From Luteibacter rhizovicinus DSM 16549 (GTDB lineage: Bacteria; Pseudomonadota; Gammaproteobacteria; Xanthomonadales; Rhodanobacteraceae): a stretch of 64,000 nt of DNA. Numbering within the stretch: the stretch's first letter is position 1; every line of letters starts with the position of its first letter. Location of the stretch: NCBI RefSeq assembly GCF_001887595.1, contig NZ_CP017480.1:3314001-3378000 (forward strand), read 5' to 3'. Positions 17,613 to 27,060 of the stretch are shown here, in pieces. The notes below the pieces were generated by a model. It ran no database searches and had not been told where the DNA came from. It saw only the letters and a list, made by a program, of their open reading frames with translations. A program made the translations under genes and the position numbers.

Positions 17613-19130
17613 ATGCGCGCTTATTTTTCCCAGGGCCTCTTTGGCCGCGACCTCCTAGGATCGGTGGTCGTCTTTCTTGTCGCTCTGCCGCTGTGCATGG
17701 GTATCGCCATCGCGTCGGGCATGCCGCCCAGCGCCGGGCTGATCTCCGGCATTGTCGGTGGTCTCATCGTGGGTGCCATCGCCGGCTCGCCGCTGCAGGT
17801 CAGCGGGCCGGCAGCGGGTCTTGCGGTCCTGGTGTTCGAATTGGTGCGCGAGCACGGCGTGGCCGCCCTCGGTCCCGTCGTGCTGCTGGCCGGCCTGATC
17901 CAGCTTGTCGCCGGCCTGTGTCGGGTGGGCGTGTGGTTCCGCATGACGTCGCCGGCCGTCGTAGCCGGCATGTTGTCCGGCATCGGCATCCTCATCGTCG
18001 CCTCGCAGTCGCACGTGTTGCTCGATGCCATACCCAAGGCGCGTGGCCTGGAAAACTTCGCCGCACTCCCCGCGGCGGCCTGGGAATCGGTGACGGGCGC
18101 TGCCGAGGGGCAGGCACCGGCGGCCCTGATGATCGGTATCGCAACGATTGCCATCATGTTGTTCTGGGAGAAACTGCGGCCTGCGAAGCTGCGCTTCGTG
18201 CCGGGTGCGTTGCTCGCTGTCGTGGCGATGACGGCCGCGGCGCAGTTCGGCGGTTTCGACGTCAAGCGCGTCGACGTGCCGGCCAACCTGTTCGCGGCGA
18301 TCAGCCTGCCGAGCATGGGTAGTCTGTTCGGTCTGTTCGATTCCTCGCTGCTGGTTGCCGCGGTCACCTTTGCTTTCATCGCCAGTGCGGAGACCCTGCT
18401 CTCGGCGGCGGCGGTGGATCGCATGCACAACGGCGTTCGCACCAACTACGACCGCGAACTGACCGCCCAGGGCGTCGGCAACATGATCTGCGGCTTCCTC
18501 GGTGCGTTGCCGATGACCGGCGTGATCGTGCGCAGCGCGGCCAATGTCCAGGCTGGCTCGGCGACGCGTATGGCGTCGGTGATGCACGGCGCGTGGTTGC
18601 TGGCTTTCGTCATGCTGCTTCCGTGGCTCATGCGGATGACACCGGTGTCGTGCCTCGCAGGTATCCTCGTCTTCACCGGTGTAAAGATGGTCAATCCGAA
18701 ACAGATCAAGGATCTGGCGGCTTACGGCAAGGGCACCGCGGCGGTGTACGTGGCGACCACGGTGGCCATCGTCGCCACCGATCTACTCACCGGTGTGATC
18801 GTTGGCTTTGGTCTGTCGTTGTTCCGCCTCGCCTTGCTGTCGTCGAAGATGCGCATGGACGTGGAACACCATGACGAGCCGGGCAAGGCCACGTTGCACA
18901 TGGAAGGTTCGGCGACGTTCCTGAAAGTACCGAGCATGGCGCGTACGCTTGCCACGGTACCGCCGAATACGCGCTTGAGCGTGGTGATGGATCGCCTGCA
19001 CCACGTGGATCAGGCATCGCTCGAGTTGCTGCGCGAGTGGGGCCAGAACGCATCCAAGCGTGGCTGCGAACTCATCGTCGACTGGAAGGAGCTGGGCCGG
19101 CGCGTGGAGGGTTCCCGTCAGGCGGCCTGA
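17613..19130 (+). CDS. SulP family inorganic anion (probable bicarbonate) transporter
   Basis: A 505-residue transporter with the SulP membrane core (about 10-415): VVFLVALPLCMGIAIASGMPP in the first helix, GPAAGLAVLVF at the substrate-binding half-helix, and the VDRMHNGVRTNYDRELTAQGVGNMICGFLGALP signature. A C-terminal STAS-like region (about 420-505) includes SVVMDRLHHVDQASLELLREW. SulP members carry sulfate, bicarbonate or dicarboxylates. Coupling to carbonic anhydrase makes bicarbonate the likeliest substrate (inference). ATG preceded by AGGAAG. Confidence 0.92.
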   Translation: MRAYFSQGLFGRDLLGSVVVFLVALPLCMGIAIASGMPPSAGLISGIVGGLIVGAIAGSPLQVSGPAAGLAVLVFELVREHGVAALGPVVLLAGLIQLVAGLCRVGVWFRMTSPAVVAGMLSGIGILIVASQSHVLLDAIPKARGLENFAALPAAAWESVTGAAEGQAPAALMIGIATIAIMLFWEKLRPAKLRFVPGALLAVVAMTAAAQFGGFDVKRVDVPANLFAAISLPSMGSLFGLFDSSLLVAAVTFAFIASAETLLSAAAVDRMHNGVRTNYDRELTAQGVGNMICGFLGALPMTGVIVRSAANVQAGSATRMASVMHGAWLLAFVMLLPWLMRMTPVSCLAGILVFTGVKMVNPKQIKDLAAYGKGTAAVYVATTVAIVATDLLTGVIVGFGLSLFRLALLSSKMRMDVEHHDEPGKATLHMEGSATFLKVPSMARTLATVPPNTRLSVVMDRLHHVDQASLELLREWGQNASKRGCELIVDWKELGRRVEGSRQAA

Positions 19131-19160
19131 CGCTAGTTGTTGCAGAACCCGCTTCTCACG

Positions 19161-19240
19161 GTGGGAGTCGCTTCAGCGGCGATGGGTGCTCGCGGCAGGC
19201 TGGCCCGCTGCCGCGGGATCGCCGATAAATCGGCTCCCAC
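19161..19240. repeat. REP-like palindromic element pair
   Basis: GTGGGAGTCGCTTCAGCGGCGAT (19161-19183) and its inverted partner ending in CGGCTCCCAC (19217-19240). The spacer carries GGGTGCTCGCGGCAGG and CCGCTGCCGCGG, the same spacer type seen at 36094-36174. It lies between the convergent SulP and nth genes. Confidence 0.85.
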
Positions 19241-19253
19241 AATGGTGGCAACA

Positions 19254-19282
19254 AAACCGGCTTCAGGCCGGTTTCGTTTTTT
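19254..19282 (+). terminator. Bidirectional terminator between SulP gene and nth
   Basis: AAACCGGC (19254-19261) pairs with GCCGGTTT (19267-19274), followed on the plus strand by CGTTTTTT. On the minus strand the same stem is followed by TTTTGTTG, so it can end both transcripts. It overlaps the last codons of nth. Confidence 0.8.
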
Positions 19283-19901
19283 GCTTGTACGCGCACAGGT
19301 CGATGATCGCGCAGTTCGGGCATTCCGGCTTACGTGCCTTGCAGACGTAACGCCCGTGCAGGATGAGCCAATGGTGCGCGTCCTGGATGAATTCCTTGGG
19401 GATCACTTTCTCGAGCTTGTCTTCCACTTTGCGGACGTCGGCACCCGGCGCCAGGCCGGTGCGGTTGGCGACGCGAAAGATATGCGTGTCGACGGCGATG
19501 GTCGGCTGGCCGAAGGCGGTGTTGAGCACGACGTTGGCCGTCTTCCGGCCCACGCCGGGCAGCTCTTCGAGGGCTTCCCGGGTCGTCGGGACCTCACCGT
19601 CGTAGCGGTCGACCAGGATCTGACTCATGGCGATCAGGTTCTTCGCCTTGTTGTTATAGAGCCCGATCGTGCTGATGTAGGTCTTGAGCTTGTCGAGGCC
19701 CAGGTCGAGGATCTTCTGTGCGGTGTTGGCCACCGGAAACAGCTTGCGCGTGGCTTTGTTCACCCCGACGTCCGTGGCCTGAGCCGAAAGTGCGACGGCG
19801 GACAGGAGTTCGAACGGCGTCGTGTATTCGAGTTCGGTTTTCGGATGCGGATTCAGCTCGCGGAGACGACGGAACATCTCGACGATATCGGCCTTCTTCA
19901 C
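19263..19901 (-). CDS. nth: Endonuclease III
   Basis: A 212-residue DNA glycosylase/AP lyase for oxidised pyrimidines. The helix-hairpin-helix [13 protein letters not shown] carries the catalytic Lys, and [14 protein letters not shown] carries the catalytic Asp. The C-terminal cluster C-x6-C-x2-C-x5-C ([17 protein letters not shown]) holds a 4Fe-4S cluster. The ATG overlaps the rsxB stop by 4 bp; the rsx/nth linkage is conserved in gammaproteobacteria. Confidence 0.97.
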   Translation of the reverse strand: MKKADIVEMFRRLRELNPHPKTELEYTTPFELLSAVALSAQATDVGVNKATRKLFPVANTAQKILDLGLDKLKTYISTIGLYNNKAKNLIAMSQILVDRYDGEVPTTREALEELPGVGRKTANVVLNTAFGQPTIAVDTHIFRVANRTGLAPGADVRKVEDKLEKVIPKEFIQDAHHWLILHGRYVCKARKPECPNCAIIDLCAYKQKTKPA

Positions 19902-20506
19902 GGGCTATCCTTTTTACGTGCTTTGGCGCGTGCGAGGGCTTCGAGGACGGCGTTGCGCGCTGTCGGTGCCGCGACGTCGCTCTTGCTCATCGCGAGTTGC
20001 TCATCGCGCCGGGCGAGCTCGCGTTGTAGCCGTGCTTCACGTCGCACGAAGCGAATGCGTGCGGCGTCCGCGTGGCCGCGGTCGTCGGCCTGCGCCAGTG
20101 GCATGGGATCCAGCGCGATGCAGTCGACGGGGCAGGCCGGAACGCAAAGCTCACAGCCTGTACAAAGATCGCTGATCACCGCATGCATCAGCTTCGCCGC
20201 ACCGACGATCGCGTCGACCGGGCAGGCCTGGATGCACTTGGTACATCCAATGCAGTCCGCCTCGACCACACGTGCCAGGGTGCGCGGCTTTTCCACGCCG
20301 CGTGACGTATCCAGCGGGATAACGGGGCGGTCGAGCAGGGCGGCGAGGCGTGCGATGCCAAGGCTGCCACCCGGCGGGCAACGATCGATATCCGCCTCGC
20401 CTGCAGCCATGGCGTCCGCGTAGGGACGGCAGCCATGGAAACCGCACTGCTCGCATTGGGTTTGCGGCAGCAGTGCGTCGATCCGGTCGGCGAGCGTTGG
20501 CGTCAT
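19898..20506 (-). CDS. rsxB: RnfB/RsxB-type iron-sulfur electron transport protein
   Basis: About 202 residues from the ATG at 20506. The N-terminal 4Fe-4S domain ([16 protein letters not shown] then DRCPPGG) is the RnfB-type motif. Two ferredoxin clusters follow ([16 protein letters not shown] and [16 protein letters not shown]), then a basic coiled tail ([17 protein letters not shown]). Classical RnfB starts with a membrane helix, which is absent here, and no other rnf/rsx genes are nearby, so it probably acts as a soluble electron carrier or partner for distant Rsx subunits. The open frame extends to 20602 but overlaps metG there; I chose the internal ATG. No clear ribosome site. Confidence 0.85.
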   Translation of the reverse strand: MTPTLADRIDALLPQTQCEQCGFHGCRPYADAMAAGEADIDRCPPGGSLGIARLAALLDRPVIPLDTSRGVEKPRTLARVVEADCIGCTKCIQACPVDAIVGAAKLMHAVISDLCTGCELCVPACPVDCIALDPMPLAQADDRGHADAARIRFVRREARLQRELARRDEQLAMSKSDVAAPTARNAVLEALARAKARKKDSP

Positions 20507-20531
20507 GGCTGGCGCGTTGCCGAGCGTCGGG

Positions 20532-22640
20532 TCAGCGGACGGTGGCGCCCGGCGTCGCGCCCTGGTCGGCGTCGAGCAGGAACAGGTCGGCGCCGCCATC
20601 ACCCGCGGAAAGAATCATGCCTTCCGACAGGCCGAAGCGCATTTTGCGCGGGGCGAGGTTGGCGATGAAGACGACGTTGCGACCCAGGAGCTTTTCCGGC
20701 TCGCCATAGGCGGCACGGATACCCGAGAAGATCTGGCGCTTGCCCAGCGGGCCGCCGTCGAGCTCGAAACGCAGCAGCTTGTCGGAGCCTTCGACGAACT
20801 CGCAGGCCAGCACCTTGCCGATGCGCAGGTCGAGCTTGGCGAAGTCGTCGATCGAAATGGTGGCGGCCGTATCGGCGGCGGGAGCGATGTCGGTCATGGG
20901 CGGAGAGGCTTCTTTGGATTTGAACGGTTTCTTGGCGGCCGGCGCGTTGGCCCTGGCCTGTTCGGCCGGCGTCAACGACTCCTTCGACCCCTCGACCATG
21001 GCTTCGATCTTTTTCGGATCGAGGCGGCCGAACAGCGGCGAGAAGGCGTTGACGGTGTGCCCATGCAGCTCGCGACGCGCGTCGGCGAAGTCGCTGACGG
21101 GTGCGCCGAGGAAGGCTTCGGCGGCGGCGACGGTCGTCGGCAGGATCGGCTTGAGCATGCCGGAGAGCAGGCGGAAGGCGTTGATCGCAAACGAGCAGAC
21201 CTGCTGCAGTTCGTCGCGGCGCGCGTCGTCCCTGGCGATGACCCAGGGTGCTTTCGCAGCGATATAGCCATTCACGGCATCGGACATGGCGACGAAGCGA
21301 CGCGAGACTTCGGCGAAGTCGTCCGCTTCGTAGACCCCTTCGATGCCGTCGTACTGGGCGAGCAGGTCGCGCCAGATGGCCTGGGCCTCGTCGTCGAAAC
21401 GATCGGCCAGTTTGCCGGCGAAATAGGTGTGCAGGAATCCCGCGGTACGGCTGGCGATGTTCGCCCACTTGCCGACGAGGTGCGAGTTGACACGCTCCTC
21501 GAAGGACTTCAGATCGAGGTCGACATCGACCGGCGTGGCGCTGAGCATCGTGGCGAAGTAGTAGCGCAGCGCTTCCGGATCCAGGCCCGACGCAAGGTAG
21601 GTGCGTGCCTGGATGAAGGTGCCGCGCGACTTTGACATCTTCGCGCCGTTGACGGTCAGGTAACCGTTGACGTGCAGCGCCGTCGGCACGCGCATCTGCG
21701 CGCCATGCAACATCGCCGGCCAGAACAGGCCGTGGAAGTTGATGATGTCCTTACCGATGAAATGGTGCATCTCGGTCGTACTGTCGGTACCGAGGAAGTC
21801 GTCGAAGCGCAGGTCGGTGCGCTCGCACAACGCCTTGAACGAGGCGAGGTAACCCACCGGCGCATCGAGCCATACGTAAAAGAACTTGCCCGGCGCATCC
21901 GGAATCGGGAAGCCGAAGTAGGGTGCGTCGCGGGAGATGTCCCAATCGCGCAAACCGCCGTCGAGCCACTCGGCGAGCTTTGCGGAAACGCTGCTGTGAG
22001 CCACGGGCTTGCCGCCGGTGAGCTTGCCGGCGAACCAGTCGCGCAGCAGCTGCTCGAACTTCCCCAGTTCGAAGAAGTAGTGCTCGGAGTCGCGCAGGAT
22101 CGGCGTCGCGCCCGACATCACCGAATACGGGTTGATCAGGTCGGTCGGCGCATAGGTGGCGCCGCAGTTCTCGCAGTTGTCGCCGTACTGGTCGGGCGTG
22201 CCACAGTTCGGGCAGGTGCCCTTGATGTAGCGGTCCGGCAGGAACATGTCGCGCTCGGGATCGTACAGCTGCTGGATATCGCGACGGGCGATGTAGCCGG
22301 CGTCGCGCAAGCGCGTGTAGATCGAGGTCGCGAGTTCACGATTCTCGGGCGAGTGCGTGGTGTGGTACTGGTCGTAGCTGAAGTGGAAGTCGGTGAAGTC
22401 CGCTTCGTGACCCGCGCGGATTGCCGCGATGTAGTCCTCGGGGCTCTTACCGACCTTCTCGGCGGCCAGCATGATCGGCGTGCCGTGCGCATCTTCGCCA
22501 GCGACGTACCAGACCTCGTTACCCTGCATTCGCTGCGCGCGCGCCCAGATGTCGGCCTGGATATAGCCGAGCATGTGGCCCAGATGCAGCGGGCCATTAG
22601 CGTAGGGGAGGGCGTTGGTGACGAGTATGCGGCGGGCCAT
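20532..22640 (-). CDS. metG: Methionine--tRNA ligase
   Basis: A 702-residue class I synthetase. The HIGH-type motif is [17 protein letters not shown] near residue 18, and the KMSKS loop KMSKSRGTF is in the middle. A zinc-knuckle insert C-x2-C-x9-C-x2-C ([18 protein letters not shown]) marks the MetG1 form. After an Ala/Lys-rich linker (about 560-595) the C-terminal Trbp111-like tRNA-binding domain ([15 protein letters not shown] to [11 protein letters not shown]) supports dimerisation. Confidence 0.97.
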   Translation of the reverse strand: MARRILVTNALPYANGPLHLGHMLGYIQADIWARAQRMQGNEVWYVAGEDAHGTPIMLAAEKVGKSPEDYIAAIRAGHEADFTDFHFSYDQYHTTHSPENRELATSIYTRLRDAGYIARRDIQQLYDPERDMFLPDRYIKGTCPNCGTPDQYGDNCENCGATYAPTDLINPYSVMSGATPILRDSEHYFFELGKFEQLLRDWFAGKLTGGKPVAHSSVSAKLAEWLDGGLRDWDISRDAPYFGFPIPDAPGKFFYVWLDAPVGYLASFKALCERTDLRFDDFLGTDSTTEMHHFIGKDIINFHGLFWPAMLHGAQMRVPTALHVNGYLTVNGAKMSKSRGTFIQARTYLASGLDPEALRYYFATMLSATPVDVDLDLKSFEERVNSHLVGKWANIASRTAGFLHTYFAGKLADRFDDEAQAIWRDLLAQYDGIEGVYEADDFAEVSRRFVAMSDAVNGYIAAKAPWVIARDDARRDELQQVCSFAINAFRLLSGMLKPILPTTVAAAEAFLGAPVSDFADARRELHGHTVNAFSPLFGRLDPKKIEAMVEGSKESLTPAEQARANAPAAKKPFKSKEASPPMTDIAPAADTAATISIDDFAKLDLRIGKVLACEFVEGSDKLLRFELDGGPLGKRQIFSGIRAAYGEPEKLLGRNVVFIANLAPRKMRFGLSEGMILSAGDGGADLFLLDADQGATPGATVR

Positions 22641-22697
22641 GATTCGCGCGGTCGGCTGATGGACCGGGGATTATGGCACGGGCAGGTGCCTGCCTTT

Positions 22698-22774
22698 GTA
22701 GGAGCCCATTCATCGGCGATTGGCCTTCCGGCGTCTCCGCTCCGTTGGCTTTTCGCCGATGAATCGGCTCCTAC
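22698..22774. repeat. REP-like palindromic element pair (type B spacer)
   Basis: GTAGGAGCCCATTCATCGGCGAT (22698-22720) and an inverted partner ending CGGCTCCTAC, with GTAG feet. The spacer (GGCCTTCCGGCGTCTCCGCTCCGTTGGCTTTTCG region) matches that at 25911-25943, defining a second spacer class. It lies between metG and the DUF2147 gene. Confidence 0.85.
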
Positions 22775-22792
22775 ATAAAGCATGCGGTGCTG

Positions 22793-23239
22793 TTACTCGG
22801 CCCGGACCCATTCCTGGCTGCGGCCGAGCAGCGAGAAGCCGATGTAGCCGTGGACGTCGAGCTTGTTGCCGCCGTCGACCAGCTTCAGCGTGACCTTGTA
22901 GATCTTGCCCTTGGCCGGATCGAGGATCTGGCCGCCCGACCACTCGCCGTCGTCCTTCTTCAGGCCCCACATGATGGTCATGCCTTCGATGGGCTTGTTC
23001 TTGCGCTCGCCATCGCATTCGGAGCAGACCGGGTGCGGGCCGTGGTCGGACTTGAGCACCTGGAGCACCTTGCCCTCGAGCAGGCCACCGTTCTCGGTGA
23101 TCTCCACGATGGACTTCACTTCGTGGGTCTTGTCGTCGATGGTCTTCCACTTGCCGACCGGTGTGTCGGTGGCGGCCAGGGCGGGGAGGGCGCTCGCGGC
23201 GAAGGCGAGGGCGAAGGTGGCGCGGATCAGCGGCTTCAT
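22793..23239 (-). CDS. DUF2147 domain periplasmic protein
   Basis: 148 residues with a signal peptide (MKPLIRATFALAFAASALPALA, cleavage near 22) followed by a DUF2147 domain: VGKWKTIDDKT at the start, a C-x2-C pair (CSECDGERKNKPIEGM), and GGQILDPAKGKIYKVTLKL towards the end. The domain is a small beta-barrel, lipocalin-like fold of unknown ligand. The ATG at 23239 is preceded by GGAG. The longer open frame on this strand is antisense to apbC. Confidence 0.9.
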   Translation of the reverse strand: MKPLIRATFALAFAASALPALAATDTPVGKWKTIDDKTHEVKSIVEITENGGLLEGKVLQVLKSDHGPHPVCSECDGERKNKPIEGMTIMWGLKKDDGEWSGGQILDPAKGKIYKVTLKLVDGGNKLDVHGYIGFSLLGRSQEWVRAE

Positions 23240-23401
23240 GTCTTGCGGAACTCCCCATACGGTCAGGTATGGCCGGAGCCTGACGAGGAGTATCGCGGTC
23301 GTCAAGCTGCATCGCGCCAGACGGCCGCGTCGAGAGGCGTCCGGCGGGGGCGGGCAGGCACTGGCATAATGGGCGATCTTCGATTTTGCCCAAATCTCCC
23401 C

Positions 23402-24487
23402 ATGACCCAGCCCACCGAAACCCTCGTACGCGGTCTGCTCGACCGTGTCATCGACCCTCATTCCGGGCAGGCGCTCGGCGCTTCCATCCGCGCCGTCGGC
23501 GTGGACGGTAGCCGGGTGTCGGTCGACATCCAGCTCGGCTACCCGGCGGTGGGCTACGTCGAGCAGGCCGCGGCCGAGGCGAAAGCCGCTCTGGAAGCGG
23601 ATCAGGCCATCGATGCGGCCGCCGTCTCGGTGACCTGGCGCGTCCATGCCCACAAGGTCCAGGGCCAGCTGGCTCCCCTGCCGGGCGTCAAGAACATCAT
23701 CGCCGTGGCCTCGGGCAAGGGTGGCGTCGGCAAGTCCACCGTCTCGGTGAACCTCGCCCTGGCCCTGGTCGCCGAGGGTGCCACCGTCGGCATCCTCGAC
23801 GCCGACATCTACGGTCCCAGCCAGCCGCGCATGCTCGGGCTGACGGGCAAGCCGAGCTCGCCGGATGGCAAGAGCATCGTGCCGATGCGCGCACACGGCC
23901 TGCAGGCCATGTCGATCGGCGTGCTGATCGAGGAAGACACGCCGATGATCTGGCGCGGTCCGATGGTCACCCAGGCGCTGATGCAACTGCTGACCGACAC
24001 GCGCTGGGAGGAACTCGACTACCTCATCATCGACTTGCCGCCCGGTACGGGTGACATCCAGCTGACGCTGTCGCAGAAGGTGCCCGTCTCCGGTGCGGTC
24101 ATCGTCACCACGCCGCAGGACATCGCCCTGCTCGATGCCCGCAAGGCGCTTGGCATGTTCCGCAAGGTCGAGGTGCCGGTGCTGGGCGTGGTCGAGAACA
24201 TGGCCACGCACATCTGCTCGAACTGCGGTCACGAGGAGCACATCTTCGGTCAGGGCGGCGGTGCGCGCATGGCGGCCGAGGCCGGCATCGCTTACCTGGG
24301 CGACCTGCCGCTGGATATCCGCATCCGCCAGCAGTCGGACGACGGCAAGCCGACCGTGGCCGCCATTCCCGATTCCGACCTGGCTGCCCGCTACCGGGCC
24401 ATCGCCCGTTCGACGGCCGCCCGGCTGTCGCTGCAGGCGCGTAACAAGGCCATTTCCTTCCCCAAGATCGTCATCCAGAACACGTAA
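23402..24487 (+). CDS. apbC: Iron-sulfur cluster carrier ATPase (Mrp/ApbC)
   Basis: A 361-residue P-loop carrier for 4Fe-4S clusters. An N-terminal MIP18-like domain (about 1-85) precedes the deviant Walker A ASGKGGVGKSTVSVNLA (about 100-116), then DADIYGPSQPRMLG, IIDLPPGTGDIQL and the cluster-binding CSNCGHEEHIFGQGG. The frame is open from 22787, but homology begins at ATG 23402. Confidence 0.95.
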   Translation: MTQPTETLVRGLLDRVIDPHSGQALGASIRAVGVDGSRVSVDIQLGYPAVGYVEQAAAEAKAALEADQAIDAAAVSVTWRVHAHKVQGQLAPLPGVKNIIAVASGKGGVGKSTVSVNLALALVAEGATVGILDADIYGPSQPRMLGLTGKPSSPDGKSIVPMRAHGLQAMSIGVLIEEDTPMIWRGPMVTQALMQLLTDTRWEELDYLIIDLPPGTGDIQLTLSQKVPVSGAVIVTTPQDIALLDARKALGMFRKVEVPVLGVVENMATHICSNCGHEEHIFGQGGGARMAAEAGIAYLGDLPLDIRIRQQSDDGKPTVAAIPDSDLAARYRAIARSTAARLSLQARNKAISFPKIVIQNT

Positions 24488-24544
24488 GTAGCGCGTTCGA
24501 CGGCGTTCCTATACCTTTCCGGCTCCAGCGAGGGAGATCATTAA

Positions 24545-25111
24545 GTGAGCATCAAGTCCGACAAGTGGATTCGCCGCATGGCTGCGGAGCACGGCATGAT
24601 CGAGCCGTTCGCGCCAGGCCAGGTCAAGGAGCGCGACGGCCACCGTCTGGTGTCCTACGGCACCTCGAGCTACGGCTACGACGTCCGCTGCGCCGACGAG
24701 TTCAAGGTGTTCACGAACATCAACTCGACCATCGTCGACCCGAAGGCATTCGACGAGCGCAGTTTCGTCGACGTGAAGTCCGATGTCTGCATCATCCCGC
24801 CGAATTCCTTCGCCCTGGCCCGCACGGTTGAGTACTTCCGTATCCCGCGCCAGGTGCTGACGATCTGCCTGGGCAAGAGCACGTATGCCCGCTGCGGCAT
24901 CATCGTCAACGTGACGCCGCTCGAGCCGGAGTGGGAAGGTCATGTGACGCTGGAGTTCTCGAACACCACGCCGTTGCCGGCCAAGATCTACGCCAACGAA
25001 GGTGTCGCCCAGATGCTTTTCCTCGAGTCCGACGAGGAATGCGAAGTTTCTTACGCTGACCGCGGCGGCAAGTACCAGGGACAGCGCGGCGTCACCCTGC
25101 CGACCACCTGA
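24545..25111 (+). CDS. dcd: dCTP deaminase
   Basis: A 188-residue enzyme converting dCTP to dUTP for thymidylate synthesis. Typical features are the conserved start [13 protein letters not shown], the nucleotide-binding [28 protein letters not shown] region with the catalytic Glu, and [28 protein letters not shown] near the C-terminus. GTG start with GAGGGAG upstream. Probably transcribed after apbC (57-bp gap). Confidence 0.96.
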   Translation: MSIKSDKWIRRMAAEHGMIEPFAPGQVKERDGHRLVSYGTSSYGYDVRCADEFKVFTNINSTIVDPKAFDERSFVDVKSDVCIIPPNSFALARTVEYFRIPRQVLTICLGKSTYARCGIIVNVTPLEPEWEGHVTLEFSNTTPLPAKIYANEGVAQMLFLESDEECEVSYADRGGKYQGQRGVTLPTT

Positions 25112-25197
25112 ACAACGCTTCACGTCGCAGACGCGCCCGACACGGGGGCGAGCTAAACTCGCCCTTTCAACGCCTGACTGATTCCACGGAGACACGC

Positions 25198-25707
25198 ATG
25201 ATCCGAGTTCCCACCCTGATGGCTCGCGCCGCCGCGGCGATTCTTCTCGCCAGCATGCTCGTGCTTGCCGGCTGCCACAGTGGCGTCTCGAAGACCGACC
25301 ACATCGCCACGACTCAGGGTCAGTTCGACTACACCATCAAGGCGTACAAGAGCGGCCAGTTCGTCGTCGACGGCGCCGTGCTCTCGGCCGCCGACACCGG
25401 CAGCCACTTCGCCTACCTGAAAGACCAGGGCAAGCTGCCGAAGACCGTCCTCGTGCTGCCCAGCGACGACTCGAAGATCCGCGACAACCACCTCGGTTTC
25501 ATGGCTCGCATGGCGCTGGATTACGGCTTTGCCGTGTACTACGACAAGAAGGGCGAGCTGGTTCGCCTGAACGCCGTCGAGGCCGATGCCCGTCAGCTGG
25601 AAGACACCCCGCAGAAGGGCACGCTGCCCGACCGCATGCAGGGTAAGGAAGCCTCCAGCAGCCCGTACGACACGCAGAACGGCGCCGGCGGCCAGCCTCA
25701 GCGCTAA
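25198..25707 (+). CDS. Conserved hypothetical lipoprotein
   Basis: 169 residues. A type II signal peptide with lipobox LAGC (Cys about residue 23) is followed by an alpha/beta domain (about 40-135), then a polar Ser/Gly/Gln-rich tail. No catalytic motif or family is recognised. After Cys comes HSG, so the +2 residue is not Asp and outer-membrane sorting is likely. A strong terminator follows. Confidence 0.85.
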   Translation: MIRVPTLMARAAAAILLASMLVLAGCHSGVSKTDHIATTQGQFDYTIKAYKSGQFVVDGAVLSAADTGSHFAYLKDQGKLPKTVLVLPSDDSKIRDNHLGFMARMALDYGFAVYYDKKGELVRLNAVEADARQLEDTPQKGTLPDRMQGKEASSSPYDTQNGAGGQPQR

Positions 25708-25726
25708 TCGCCTGCCTGCACGGCAA

Positions 25727-25780
25727 CGAGCCCTGCTTGCGACCGCTCTTCGCGGTTCGCAGCAGGGCTCGCTTCTTTTG
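25727..25780 (+). terminator. Long intrinsic terminator after the lipoprotein gene
   Basis: CGAGCCCTGC (25727-25736) pairs with GCAGGGCTCG (25762-25771), and the inner arms GCGACCGC and GCGGTTCGC extend the stem. CTTCTTTTGT follows. Confidence 0.88.
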
Positions 25781-25784
25781 TAGC

Positions 25785-25892
25785 AGCTGATTTATCTGTA
25801 AGAGCCGATTTATCTGCGGGAGCCCACTTATCTGTGGGAGCCCACTTATCTGTGGGAGCCGATTTATCTGTGGGAGCCGATTTATCTGTGGG
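25785..25892. repeat. Tandem array of six 18-bp units fused to a REP element
   Basis: Six contiguous 18-bp units of consensus AGCCGATTTATCTGTGGG run directly into a seventh, partial copy that is the left arm of a REP element. Units 3 and 4 are identical, as are units 5 and 6, with two-base differences between the pairs, pointing to stepwise duplication. The unit is itself half of a REP hairpin (GTGGGAGCCGATT). Confidence 0.92.
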
Positions 25893-25964
25893 AGCCGATT
25901 TATCGGCGATAGGCCTCACAGCTTCTCCGCTCCGTTGGCTTTTCGCCGATGAATCGGCTCCCAC
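25893..25964. repeat. REP-like palindromic element pair (type B spacer)
   Basis: AGCCGATTTATCGGCGAT (25893-25910), then the type B spacer CTCCGCTCCGTTGGCTTTTCG, then the inverted partner ending CGGCTCCCAC at 25964, immediately before the HIT-protein stop codon on the minus strand. Confidence 0.85.
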
Positions 25965-25966
25965 AG

Positions 25967-26392
25967 TTACGGTGGGGTGCTCAGGCCCAGCTCTTGCCGA
26001 ACCGCCTCGGCGATGCGCTCCGCCTCGCCTCCGGCATAAGCCTCAGCTTTACCGAACCCCCATACCGGCCCCGGCCACGCGGCATCGCCCTCACGGCGGG
26101 CCACGACGTGCACGTGCAGCTGGCGCACGATATTGCCCAGCGCTCCGATATTGAGCTTGTCGCATGGCCCGGCTGCCCGAAGGGCCTGGCCGGCCAAGTC
26201 GACCTCCCGCCACAGCGCTGCCCGCTCGTCGTCGCCCAGGTCGGACACCTCGACCAGCCCAACCCGACGCGGCACCAGCACGAGCCAGGCGTAGCGGCTA
26301 TCGCGCATGAGCAGCACGCGACTGAGGGGCAGGTCGCCGACGACCAGGGTGTCGCCGGCCAGTCGGGCGTCGAGTTCGAACGCGGCGCTCAC
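25967..26392 (-). CDS. HIT domain protein
   Basis: 141 residues from GTG 26392. The histidine-triad region reads QLHVHVVARREGDAAWPGPVWG near residues 96-117. The first His of the classical H-x-H-x-H triad is Gln, a variant common in a subgroup of proteobacterial HIT proteins. The family comprises nucleotide hydrolases and transferases; the substrate is unknown. The GTG overlaps the stop of the dienelactone hydrolase gene (GTGA), so the two are translationally coupled. Confidence 0.85.
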   Translation of the reverse strand: MSAAFELDARLAGDTLVVGDLPLSRVLLMRDSRYAWLVLVPRRVGLVEVSDLGDDERAALWREVDLAGQALRAAGPCDKLNIGALGNIVRQLHVHVVARREGDAAWPGPVWGFGKAEAYAGGEAERIAEAVRQELGLSTPP

Positions 26393-27060
26393 GCCAGTTC
26401 GCGGGCGAAGAACGACAGCGTGCGCTCCCAGGCCAGTTTGGCGCTGGGTTCGTCGTAGCTGGCGCGCACGTCGCAATTGAAGCCGTGGTCGGCCGGATAC
26501 ACCCAGGTATCCATCTCGGGCTTCAGGTCGCGATGCTTTTCCACCATTTCCGGCGGGATCGAATGGTCGCGTTCGCCGAAATGAAAGATGACATTGGCCT
26601 TGGCCGGCTCGGTCAGGAAGGGCAGGTTGCGCGAGCCGTAGTAGCTGGAAGAGGGCAGGCCGAGGCGCAGCGCAGCCAGCGCGGCCACGGTGCCGCCCCA
26701 GCAGTAACCGACCGTACCCACTTTGACCTTGTACTGGTCGGCAATGAGCGCCGCCGCGATGCCCACGTCCTGCATCGGGCGGAGCAGGCCCAGCTCCCCG
26801 ATGTATTTCACGCCCTTCTGCATGCCGTCCTGGTCGTAGCCCAGTTCCACGCCCTTCTGCACCGGGTCGAACAGGGCGGGGGCGATGGCGACATAGCCCT
26901 CGGCGGCGAAGCGGTCGGCCACGCTGCGGATGTGGGCATTGACCCCGAAGATCTCCTGGATCACGACGACACCGCCCTTGGGCTTGCCCTCGGGCTCGGC
27001 CAGGTAGGCGTCCATGCTCTCGTGGGGGCGGGAGGTATCGAGGATTAGCGTGCGGCCCAT
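26389..27060 (-). CDS. Dienelactone hydrolase family protein
   Basis: A 223-residue alpha/beta hydrolase. The catalytic triad is visible as Cys in GYCWGG (about 121), Asp in GERDHSIP (about 170) and His in ADHGFNCD (about 202). VVVIQEIFGVNAHIRSVADRFA and YVAIAPALFDP are family hallmarks. Classical members open dienelactones in chlorocatechol breakdown, but isolated copies such as this often have other or unknown ester substrates. ATG 27060 has GGAG upstream and is preferred to 27135. Confidence 0.92.
   Translation of the reverse strand: MGRTLILDTSRPHESMDAYLAEPEGKPKGGVVVIQEIFGVNAHIRSVADRFAAEGYVAIAPALFDPVQKGVELGYDQDGMQKGVKYIGELGLLRPMQDVGIAAALIADQYKVKVGTVGYCWGGTVAALAALRLGLPSSSYYGSRNLPFLTEPAKANVIFHFGERDHSIPPEMVEKHRDLKPEMDTWVYPADHGFNCDVRASYDEPSAKLAWERTLSFFARELA

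Noticed and set aside
22787..23401. N-terminal extension of apbC to 22787
   Set aside because: It overlaps the opposite-strand DUF2147 gene, and homology begins at the ATG at 23402.
25785..25900. Tandem array considered as a CRISPR array
   Set aside because: Units are contiguous 18-mers without spacers and derive from a REP half-palindrome; no cas genes.
25704..25964. Repetitive 86-codon minus-strand frame (DKSAPT repeats)
   Set aside because: It exists only because the 18-bp unit is a multiple of three; no ribosome site, and it lies in REP DNA.
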